Shown in pieces: positions 6,899-13,685 of a stretch of DNA of 19,274 bases (positions within the stretch are counted from its first letter, which is position 1; each line of letters begins with the position of its first letter). Under the pieces are notes generated by a model, which worked only from the letters and a program-made list of their open reading frames with translations, made no database searches and had not been told where the DNA came from. Source of the stretch: WHSV01 sp050694055. GTDB lineage: Bacteria > Actinomycetota > CADDZG01 > WHSQ01. Where the stretch lies: positions 1 through 19,274 of the forward strand of contig JBOGWX010000150.1 of the NCBI GenBank assembly GCA_050694055.1, written 5' to 3'. The position numbers were made by a program, and so were the translations under genes.

Positions 6899-8656
6899 CT
6901 AGGGGCCCCAGGAGGAACTGGACCAGGTATCACCGGTCCACCTGCTCCCGGTCCAGCGGCTGCCGGTCCACCTGCTCCCGGTCCAGCGGCTGCCGGTCCA
7001 GCGGCTGCCGGTCCACGATTCGTCCGTCCAGCGGCTGCCGGCCCAATCGGGCCGCTCCCAGCCGACCGATTGCCAGACGAGGCCGAGAACCGGATCGGTA
7101 ACAAAGCCCACGCCCGAGAGAAGGCTGCCGTTGAACACGCCGAGCAGACTGTTCCCCAGATTGGTCACCGTCTCGCCCAGCCAGGTTTGTCCGAAGATAT
7201 CGACCTCGCCGAGAAGTTGAGAGCCGGAGGACGAGACGATGTTGGAACCGCGCGCTCCGGTGAGCGTGCCGAGGCCGGTGCCCGGGACGTGCAGCTGGCC
7301 GGAGAGCAAGAACCACGAGTAGCTCTTGGCCGACGGCAGGTTGATCAGGCCGTGGCCCTGAGCTCGAGAACTGGCTTTGGGCAACTTGGTGGCGGTCGCC
7401 GTCAGGGCCTTCTTGACCTGGTCGGGCTTGAGGCCGGGCCGGTGGTCCAGCAGCAGCGCCACGGCACCGGAGGTGACCGCCGCCGCCTGGGACGTGCCGC
7501 TGCCCTTGAAATAGCGCTCGCCGACACGGCCCTCGGGGTAGGTCTCGTCGATATGAGAGTCGGGGTTACGGAGGCTGACGATCGAGGTACCCGGCGCGAC
7601 CAGGTCGGGGTTGCGAACCAGGTTGCCCGGCGTCGACCACGCCGGCACGGTGTCGTCGGAGGTCGTCGCGGTTCCCTTGGTGTCGTCCGCGCCGACGGCG
7701 ATGACGTAGGGGTTGAATGCGGGGTTGTTGAGGCTGGCATCGCCATAGCCCGTGTTCCCGGCGGCTGCCACGACGACGATGCCCTTCTTCCAGGCCTGCT
7801 CGACGGCGAAGGACAACGGATCGAGGAGGTAGGTCTGCGTACCGTCGGTTCCGAACGAGAGGCTGAGCACGCGAATGTTCATGCCCGCGTCACGACGGTG
7901 CGCGATCACCCAGTCGATCGCGGCAATGACCTGCGACACGTCGGTGAGGCCCTTGGCGTCGGCGACCTTGACGCTGACGAGGCGCGCATCGGGAGCTACG
8001 CCGAGATGATGATGCGAGTTCTTGTGGTAGGCGCCGGTGACACCCTCCTCACGACCCGCGATGATGCCGGCCATGTGCGTGCCGTGCCCATAGGTGTCCA
8101 GGTAGCGGAGATTGTCGGCCTGCGACTCCCATGAGAAGTCGGGCCCGTGGAGCACCTTGCCCGAGCTACGCAGTCCGTCGACGGGGACTACTCCGGAGTC
8201 GATGAGAGCCACGTCCACCCCGGCCCCCGTGTAGCCTTGCTCCCAGAGCTTGCGGGCCCCGATGGCGCGGGTCGTGTCGAAGCTGGTCCCGAGCCCCGTG
8301 CCGGGGTTGACGGAGTTGTGGCTCTGCAGCGTGACCCTGCCGTTGGGGGTCACCGAGCGAATGGCCGGCGATGCGTGCAACCCCGCAAGTCGACTCGCCG
8401 GGACACGGGCAGAGAAGCCGTTGATCACATCGAGAGCGCGGCCGACCTTGCCGCCCACCGAGCGCACCAGACGCGCCGCCGCCTCCTGCTCGCCCCCAGC
8501 GGCCTGGACGATGACCACGATGGAGCGGCCATCCTCGGCCTCGGCTGCGTGCGCTCCGGCACCAGCCGCCATTGACAGAAGGAGGCAGGCGGCAGTGGCG
8601 GCCACCGCGCGCGCCCACAGCAACCCTCGTGCAGAGCGCGTCCCCAGATGCAGCAT
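6899..8656 (-). CDS. Secreted subtilisin-like (S8) serine protease with C-terminal WTGSR repeats
   Basis: This 585-residue preproprotein has an Arg-containing N-region and a hydrophobic core (about residues 16-37) ending in AHAAEA, a Sec signal peptide. An I9-like propeptide (about 45-110) follows. The catalytic triad is visible: Asp153 in ALIDSG, His191 in GHGTHMAG, and Ser389 in GSGTSQAAAV. Asn301 in AAAGNTG is the oxyanion-hole residue. The tail from about 538 is Trp/Ser/Gly-rich with five near-perfect WTGSR units and ends DTWSSSSWGP. No LPXTG or terminal membrane helix was seen, so it is probably released or held through the repeat tail. GGAGG lies seven bases before the ATG. It is the first gene of a likely operon with the cyclic-di-GMP enzyme. 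Confidence 0.93.
   Translation of the reverse strand: MLHLGTRSARGLLWARAVAATAACLLLSMAAGAGAHAAEAEDGRSIVVIVQAAGGEQEAAARLVRSVGGKVGRALDVINGFSARVPASRLAGLHASPAIRSVTPNGRVTLQSHNSVNPGTGLGTSFDTTRAIGARKLWEQGYTGAGVDVALIDSGVVPVDGLRSSGKVLHGPDFSWESQADNLRYLDTYGHGTHMAGIIAGREEGVTGAYHKNSHHHLGVAPDARLVSVKVADAKGLTDVSQVIAAIDWVIAHRRDAGMNIRVLSLSFGTDGTQTYLLDPLSFAVEQAWKKGIVVVAAAGNTGYGDASLNNPAFNPYVIAVGADDTKGTATTSDDTVPAWSTPGNLVRNPDLVAPGTSIVSLRNPDSHIDETYPEGRVGERYFKGSGTSQAAAVTSGAVALLLDHRPGLKPDQVKKALTATATKLPKASSRAQGHGLINLPSAKSYSWFLLSGQLHVPGTGLGTLTGARGSNIVSSSGSQLLGEVDIFGQTWLGETVTNLGNSLLGVFNGSLLSGVGFVTDPVLGLVWQSVGWERPDWAGSRWTDESWTGSRWTGSRWTGSRWTGSRWTGSRWTGDTWSSSSWGP
6934..7041 (-). repeat. 15-bp tandem repeats encoding WTGSR
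   Basis: Inside the protease 3' end the DNA is a tandem array of 15-bp units. Two exact 30-bp super-units (6934-6963 and 6964-6993) alternate two synonymous versions of the pentapeptide (CGC-ending and AGG-ending Arg codons), followed by further and more diverged units to about 7041. Such arrays can expand or contract by slippage in multiples of five residues without breaking the frame. Confidence 0.85.
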
Positions 8657-8979
8657 TCGTCCTCCAAGCCTCTATCTCCGATGGGCCGGCCCATCCGCCC
8701 GGCAGGCGGACCGGCTTCCCTAAGGACATCGGACTGCTGGCACTTTTTCCCAATAGCCTGAGGGGCGTATTTCTCGGTGATACCGACGACCCATCGCGGG
8801 TAGTCCACTTCGGGGCGGGGCCTAGTCCCATCGGGTGAGCAGGGGGCGCGTGATCGGCCGGTTTGGGAGAGGAGGACGGCCTCTTTTTCGTCGGCCACAG
8901 TCGATAATGGCGGGCGAGATTCGCCGAGAGCCATGCGCCGGCACGGGACGGCGTGGGTCACCCAAGGAGGAGCATCCCA
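8657..8979. promoter_or_regulatory. Divergent control region with 16-bp perfect palindrome and hairpins
   Basis: About 320 bases separate the protease (minus) from the oxidoreductase (plus). At 8680-8695 is the perfect palindrome GATGGGCCGGCCCATC, 23 bases upstream of the protease ATG. It touches a hairpin CCGCC-cggca-GGCGG at 8695-8709. Further CCCATC hexamers occur at 8790-8795 and 8827-8832. On the plus strand AGAGG (8868-8872) and CCTCT (8880-8884) with a T5 run (8884-8888) form a small terminator-like hairpin, and GATAAT at 8903-8908 could be a -10 box without a clear -35. I compared the leader with cyclic-di-GMP riboswitch core motifs and found no match. Confidence 0.45.
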
Positions 8980-9390
8980 ATGAATCGTGACGACGCACTC
9001 CAGTTCGTTAGCAAGCACCACAGAGCGGTGTTGGTGACCCGGCGATCCGACGGAGGGCTGCAGACCTCGCCCGTCACCGTCGGCATCGACGGCGACGGCT
9101 ACGTCGTGATCAGCAGCAGAGAGACCGCCTACAAGGTTCGCAACCTCCGACGTGACCCCAATGCGACCCTTTGCGTCTTCACCGACGGCTTCTTTGGCGA
9201 CTGGATACAGATCGAGGGCAAGGCGGACCTCGTATCCATGCCCGAGGCGATGGACAGGCTGGTCGATTACTACCGGCGCATCGCCGGGGAGCATCCCGAC
9301 TGGGACGAGTACCGGACCGTGATGAAACAAGAACAGCGGTTGATCATCCGGATCTCGATCGACAAGGTCGGCCCTACCAGAGCCGGCTGA
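8980..9390 (+). CDS. PPOX-class F420/flavin-dependent oxidoreductase
   Basis: This 136-residue split-barrel protein fits the pyridoxamine-phosphate-oxidase-like fold. It shows the early strand RAVLVTRRSDGGLQTSPVTV, then VVISSRETAYKVRNLRRDP (about residues 42-60), the cofactor-binding segment seen in F420-dependent PPOX proteins, and DWIQIEGKADL after it. The family reduces or oxidises small substrates with F420 or FMN as a dimer, and the specific reaction cannot be assigned. ATG at 8980 is chosen over GTG at 8953 because AAGGAGG (8964-8970) lies nine bases before it. It is transcribed alone, divergent from the protease and convergent with the FAD oxidase, with 33 bases between stops. Confidence 0.85.
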   Translation: MNRDDALQFVSKHHRAVLVTRRSDGGLQTSPVTVGIDGDGYVVISSRETAYKVRNLRRDPNATLCVFTDGFFGDWIQIEGKADLVSMPEAMDRLVDYYRRIAGEHPDWDEYRTVMKQEQRLIIRISIDKVGPTRAG

Positions 9391-9423
9391 CGCATCGAGA
9401 CGCGCGCCGAGAGACGCACGCTT

Positions 9424-10824
9424 TTAGTTCGGGGGAATGTTCTGGTTGAGACGGAAGAAGTTGTCCGGGTCGTAGCGCCGCTTCAGGGCCCTGAGCCGGT
9501 CGAACTTCTGCGCTCCGTAGGCTTGGCGTATCCGTTCCTCGCCCTCGTCCATCAGGAAGTTCACGTAGACGCTCGTGTGATGCGGTTCCAGAGCCGACCA
9601 GAGATCGCGCGCCCACTCCCGTTCCTCGTCGAAACCTTCGCTCGTAATCGTGGTTGCGTTGATGTTGAAGGTGTGACCGGCAGCGCGCCCGTTGAACGCG
9701 GTCTCGTTCTCACCCACGCGCGCAATTCGGCCCCCAAGGTGAAAGATCGGCAACACGCTTAGCGCGGATTTCATGCGCCACGCGTGTTCGATGGTGGCGT
9801 CGATGACCTCGTCGGTGAGTCGAGCGACATCGCAGGAGCGGAAGTAGTACCACCAGCCGCGCGGGAAGGAAGGATCGAACATGGATTGATGCGCGACGAA
9901 CGGCTTCGGCGCGCACAGATCGAGTAGTGGTGAGCCAAACTTTCTTAGCGGCCAGAGCACCCTTTCTCCATCCTCGACCGGCCCCGAATAGCAACAGACA
10001 ACCGTGACGACACGCTTGCCGTGGAGCTCGGATGGAATTGCCGGTAGCGGAGGCGCCTTGCGATGGATCACGACCGAGGTCAACTCGTCGGGTACCTCTT
10101 CGATCCAGTCGCGGTAGAAACGCATCACCTCGGGTGAATCCTCGATCGACCACAGGATCGGTCCGGCGAGCACGGTCGGGCCCACCCGGTGGATTCGGAA
10201 CTCGAACTCGGTCACGATGCCGAAGTTCCCGCCGCCGCCGCGCACGCCCCAGAAGAGCTCCGGGTTCTCGGTCTCACTCGCCTTCACGAACTCGCCGTCG
10301 GCCGTGACCAGGTCCACGGACAAGAGCTGGTCGATAGTAAGTCCGTATTTCCGCATCAACCATCCGATGCCGCCGCCGAGCGTGAGACCTGCAAGCCCGG
10401 TGGTTGTAACGATGCCCGCGGGAACCGCCAGCCCGAAGGCCTGTGTCTCTCGGTCGAGCTCTCCCAGGACTACGCCGGCCTGGGCTCTGGCGGTGCGGCC
10501 CACCGGATCGACACGGATGCCCTTCATCAATCCAAGGTCGATGACGATTCCGCCGTCGGCCAGCGATTGGCCCGGAAAGCTGTGACCTCCAGAGCGAACC
10601 GCAGTCGCAAGTCCGGTCGTGCGCGCGTACCTGAGTGCCGCAACCACGTCGGCCACACCGGCGCATCGGGCGATGACCGCGGGGTGGCGATCGATTGACC
10701 CATTCCAAATCCTGCGCTGCTCGTCGTAAGAGGCGTCCTCGGGACGAACGATCTGCCCCGCGAAGAATGTCCGGAACTCGCTCAGCGCGGTTTCATCAAG
10801 CCTGAACTCCGCGGCGACCCTCAT
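9424..10824 (-). CDS. FAD-linked oxidase of the berberine-bridge-enzyme type
   Basis: This 466-residue protein has an FAD_binding_4 (PCMH-type) domain at about 40-210. It contains RSGGHSFPG, whose His81 is the expected site of 8-alpha-histidyl FAD attachment. The second attachment cysteine of bicovalent family members is absent: the matching stretch reads PAGIVTTTGLAGLTLGGGIG. A BBE C-terminal motif, DPDNFFRLNQNIPPN, closes the protein. Members oxidise alcohols, sugars or secondary metabolites with O2, and the substrate is unknown. GGAGGG precedes the ATG. The start is 118 bases downstream of the aconitase-like gene, so it may have its own promoter (an AT-rich AATATTAA lies about 25-35 bases upstream of the start) or be read through from the operon. 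Confidence 0.9.
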   Translation of the reverse strand: MRVAAEFRLDETALSEFRTFFAGQIVRPEDASYDEQRRIWNGSIDRHPAVIARCAGVADVVAALRYARTTGLATAVRSGGHSFPGQSLADGGIVIDLGLMKGIRVDPVGRTARAQAGVVLGELDRETQAFGLAVPAGIVTTTGLAGLTLGGGIGWLMRKYGLTIDQLLSVDLVTADGEFVKASETENPELFWGVRGGGGNFGIVTEFEFRIHRVGPTVLAGPILWSIEDSPEVMRFYRDWIEEVPDELTSVVIHRKAPPLPAIPSELHGKRVVTVVCCYSGPVEDGERVLWPLRKFGSPLLDLCAPKPFVAHQSMFDPSFPRGWWYYFRSCDVARLTDEVIDATIEHAWRMKSALSVLPIFHLGGRIARVGENETAFNGRAAGHTFNINATTITSEGFDEEREWARDLWSALEPHHTSVYVNFLMDEGEERIRQAYGAQKFDRLRALKRRYDPDNFFRLNQNIPPN

Positions 10825-10941
10825 GGCTACCCTCCGTTGGCCCGGCCCTTAATATTGTGGCAGCGGGATTCGTCGTCGACCAGTACCGCAAACCTGCCAA
10901 AACCGCGCGGCAAGCGGGCCGGCGGAGCGACAGCTCGACGG
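10825..10941 (-). promoter_or_regulatory. Gap between aconitase-like and FAD oxidase genes
   Basis: This 117-base gap contains an AT-rich patch (AATATTAA on the minus strand, near 10850-10857) that could be a -10 region for the FAD oxidase. No convincing -35 box or terminator hairpin was seen. The GGAGGG ribosome site for the oxidase is at about 10829-10835. Confidence 0.25.
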
Positions 10942-12876
10942 CTAGCGGGTGGCCGACCCTCTCAGGTGGCCCAGCATTCCTCCGGCCAAAAGCAGCCGTC
11001 GCTCGCGCGCCAGCAGCTCGACACTCAGCTCGATCGTGCGTCCCGCAGCAGCGCGACACCTCAAGCCACTCGCACCTTCGGCGATGCCGGCGCGGACGTC
11101 CTCGAGCGACCACTCATCGCCCACGGTGACCGCGTCGTGATCGTCCTCACGAACGAACAGCAGCGGCAAGATTCCTTGAGCGATCAGGTTCTGCCGGTGG
11201 ATGCGAGCAAAGCTCTTGGCCACGATGACCCGGACGCCGAGCTGCACGGCCGACAGTGCCGCCTGCTCGCGCGAGGAGCCCTGCCCGTAGTTGTGCCCGG
11301 CCACGATGACCCCTCCGCCCCACTCGAGCGCCCTCCGATGAAACTCGGGGTCGTTCCTGCGGAACATGAACGAGGCACACGCGGGGATGTTCGACCACAG
11401 CGCTATCCCGAGCGCGCCGTCGGGGGCCATGTCTCCGGTTGAGATGTCATCCCCGAGCACGATGAGAACGCGTCCCTCCAGCCGGCTTGGGACGGGTCGC
11501 GGTTCGGGAGGCGCCACGATGTTGTGTCCCCGCACGATCTCGCGGTGCCCCGCATCTGCGGCCGGAGGAGGTTCGATGATGTGCCGGTCGACGACCTGAG
11601 GACTGTAGGTGGCGAGCGGAATCTCGGGGGGCGGGCCCAAGGTGCAGGGATCGGTGATGACCCCGTGCACCGCCGTGGCCGCCGCGACCGAAGGCGAGCA
11701 CAGATAGATCTCGTCGGCCGGCGTCCCGCTGCGACCGGGGAAGTTGCGGTTGAAGGTACGAACCGATGCGATACCCGCCGAGGGGGCCTGACCGACGCCG
11801 ATGCACGGACCGCACACCGCCTCGAGCACGCGTGCACCGGCCCCCACGAGGTCCCGGTAGACCTCAGAGCGTGCCACCGCGTCGAGGATCTGGCGCGAGC
11901 CCGGGCTTACCGTCATCTCGACGTCGTCATGAACCGTCGCGCCTCGAAGAACCGAAGCTACGCGCGCCAGGTCTTCATACGAGGAGTTGACGGACGAGCC
12001 GACGCACACTTGACCCACCGGCGTGCCCTCGACCTCGGCGACCGGAACGACGTTGCCGGGTGAATGCGGCTTGGCGATGAGCGGCTCGAGTTGCGATAGA
12101 TCGATCACCTCGAACTCGTCGTACGAAGCATCGGAATCTGCCGACAGTTCGACGAAGTCGTCGGCGCGTCCTTGTGCGGTCAGCCACGCGCGCGTCCGCT
12201 CATCGCTCGGGAAGACGCCCGTCGTTGCCCCCGTCTCGAGCACCATGTTGCAGATCGTCCCTCGCTCCATCAGCGACAACGCCCGGACGCCCTCCCCGGT
12301 GAACTCGAAGACCCTGTCCCGTCCGCCGCGCGTCCCGTAGCGCCGGAGCAACTCGAGGACCACGTCCTTCGCCTCGACCCAGTCGGGCAGCCGTCCACGC
12401 AGTTCGACGCCGACGACCAAAGGGCACCGAATCCAGAAGCCGTGACCCGCAAGCGCCACGGCGACGTCGAGGCCGCCGGCCCCCACCGCGAACATGCCGG
12501 CGGCCCCCGCCATCGTCGTGTGGGAGTCCGCGCCCAAGAGAGTTTCGCCCGGACGAACGAAACGCTCGAGATGCACGCTGTGCGAGATTCCGTTGCCGGG
12601 CTTCGAGCACTTGATCCCGTAGCGTGCCGAGAACGACTGAAGGAACCGGTGCTCGTCCATGTTGAGCTCGTCAACTTGCAGAACGTTGTGGTCGATGTAC
12701 ATGACGGCTAGCGGCACGGTGACGCGCTTCATCCCAAGGGCTTCGAATTGCAGGTAGGTCATCGAGCCGGTCGCGTCCTCGATCAGAACCTGATGCGGCT
12801 CGAGGTGTAGCTCTTCGCCGGGCCGAAGCTTTCCGTCCACGAGACTCTCCGACAGAAGCTGGCGAGTCAGATTCAC
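10942..12876 (-). CDS. Aconitase-family hydro-lyase (single-chain, about 640 residues), atypical cluster site
   Basis: This 644-residue aconitase/IPM-isomerase-family protein resembles the shorter Aquifex-type aconitase. Visible motifs are IDHN (62-65), GADSHTTMAGAAGMFAVGAG (115-134), VCGPCIGVGQAP (354-365), DDISTGDMAPDG (476-487), AGHNYGQGSSREQAAL (526-541) and SFARIHRQNLIAQGI (555-569). Cys355 and Cys358 match two of the three [4Fe-4S] ligands. The usual first ligand, in GSCTNSS, is replaced: the sequence is CVGSSVNSSYEDL, with Ser295 where Cys is expected. The GTG start at 12876 overlaps the TGA of the preceding gene (GTGA). Citrate isomerisation cannot be assumed, and another 2- or 3-hydroxyacid is possible. 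It is the last gene of the five-gene operon. Confidence 0.88.
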   Translation of the reverse strand: MNLTRQLLSESLVDGKLRPGEELHLEPHQVLIEDATGSMTYLQFEALGMKRVTVPLAVMYIDHNVLQVDELNMDEHRFLQSFSARYGIKCSKPGNGISHSVHLERFVRPGETLLGADSHTTMAGAAGMFAVGAGGLDVAVALAGHGFWIRCPLVVGVELRGRLPDWVEAKDVVLELLRRYGTRGGRDRVFEFTGEGVRALSLMERGTICNMVLETGATTGVFPSDERTRAWLTAQGRADDFVELSADSDASYDEFEVIDLSQLEPLIAKPHSPGNVVPVAEVEGTPVGQVCVGSSVNSSYEDLARVASVLRGATVHDDVEMTVSPGSRQILDAVARSEVYRDLVGAGARVLEAVCGPCIGVGQAPSAGIASVRTFNRNFPGRSGTPADEIYLCSPSVAAATAVHGVITDPCTLGPPPEIPLATYSPQVVDRHIIEPPPAADAGHREIVRGHNIVAPPEPRPVPSRLEGRVLIVLGDDISTGDMAPDGALGIALWSNIPACASFMFRRNDPEFHRRALEWGGGVIVAGHNYGQGSSREQAALSAVQLGVRVIVAKSFARIHRQNLIAQGILPLLFVREDDHDAVTVGDEWSLEDVRAGIAEGASGLRCRAAAGRTIELSVELLARERRLLLAGGMLGHLRGSATR

Positions 12877-13685
12877 GGCGTCTCCGGCTCCGCGCCTCCC
12901 GACGCCCTGGCGTCGACCTCTTTCCACAGCCGCATCCCGATCGGGTGCTCTGCCTCCTCCGCCAGATGTCCGATGAGCCCCGCGGTGCGGGCGAGGAGAG
13001 CGAAGCCGCGCGTCACGGACGGCGCGAAACCGAGGTCGGCAAGCGCCGCACCCGCCGCGCCGGCGCCGTTGATCGGAAGCGACTTGCCGGTCGCCGCGCG
13101 CCGCTCGACCGCCACGAACTCCAGCAGCCTCAGGTGCGGTCCCAGCAAACCCACCTCCGCGGCGAGCTCGTAGAGACGCGGCGTGCGGGGATCGGTCTCG
13201 CGGTGAATGGGATGGCCCAGACCGGGGATTCTTCGGCGCGCGTCGACTGCGACGTGCACTGCCTCGCCTGCGGCCGCTCTCAAGGTCTGATCGTCCGGCG
13301 GTCCTTCACCGCCAATCTCGGCGAGGATCTCGTGGAGGAAGAGCGCGGTGTCCTCGACCGGTCCGAGAAACACGCTGCCGCCTCCCAGCAGTCCCGCGGC
13401 GACGGCCCCCTGGAGCGCCTCGGGCGCGCCGGTATAGGTGAGGCGCGCGGCCAGCGCGGTCGGCGTAAGCCCGTGGTCGGCGAGCGAGACGAGCACCGCA
13501 TTGAACAACGTCGCTTCGCCGTCGGACGGGGTGCGACCTGCGGTCAACAGGAAGGCGAGATCCGAGAACGACATCCGGCCCATGACCTCAGCGGCGAGGT
13601 CGTGGCCTCGGACGGTTATCGAGTCGGGGGTCGAATGTCCCACCGAGGTCCTCAGCCACTCACCGGAATCGGACGAGTTCGTCAA
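12873..13685 (-). CDS. Citrate-synthase-family / citryl-CoA-lyase-like protein (short form)
   Basis: This 270-residue protein belongs to the citrate synthase superfamily but is far shorter than the about 370-430 residues of true synthases, and similar in length to proteins annotated as citryl-CoA lyase. Recognisable parts are RGHDLAAEVMGRMSFSDLAF, DHGLTPTALAARLTYTG (70-86), GLGHPIHRETDPRTPRL (155-171) and KSLPINGAGAAGAALADLGF (201-220). By eye, the LHGGANE histidine is replaced by LLGGGS, and the Asp of the N-V-D-G type motif is replaced by NGAG. The chemistry is therefore probably not standard citrate synthesis. The TTG start at 13685 overlaps the upstream TGA (TTGA). It lies between the CoA ligase and aconitase-like genes. 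Confidence 0.85.
   Translation of the reverse strand: MTNSSDSGEWLRTSVGHSTPDSITVRGHDLAAEVMGRMSFSDLAFLLTAGRTPSDGEATLFNAVLVSLADHGLTPTALAARLTYTGAPEALQGAVAAGLLGGGSVFLGPVEDTALFLHEILAEIGGEGPPDDQTLRAAAGEAVHVAVDARRRIPGLGHPIHRETDPRTPRLYELAAEVGLLGPHLRLLEFVAVERRAATGKSLPINGAGAAGAALADLGFAPSVTRGFALLARTAGLIGHLAEEAEHPIGMRLWKEVDARASGGAEPETP

Noticed and set aside
6934..7041. A CRISPR array
   Set aside because: The repeats are 15-bp in-frame tandem coding units without spacers.
7070..8134. A 354-codon plus-strand open frame opposite the subtilase
   Set aside because: The catalytic motifs and codon pattern lie on the minus strand. The plus frame is a high-GC shadow rich in Arg, Gly and Val.
8657..8850. A cyclic-di-GMP riboswitch upstream of the protease operon
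   Set aside because: The operon encodes a cyclic-di-GMP enzyme, so I looked for the conserved GEMM-I and GEMM-II core motifs on the minus strand. I found only local hairpins and no matching core.
8868..8888. An intrinsic terminator on the plus strand
   Set aside because: The 5-bp stem with T5 looks terminator-like, but no plus-strand gene ends upstream of it and the stem is short. I keep it only as a note in the intergenic feature.
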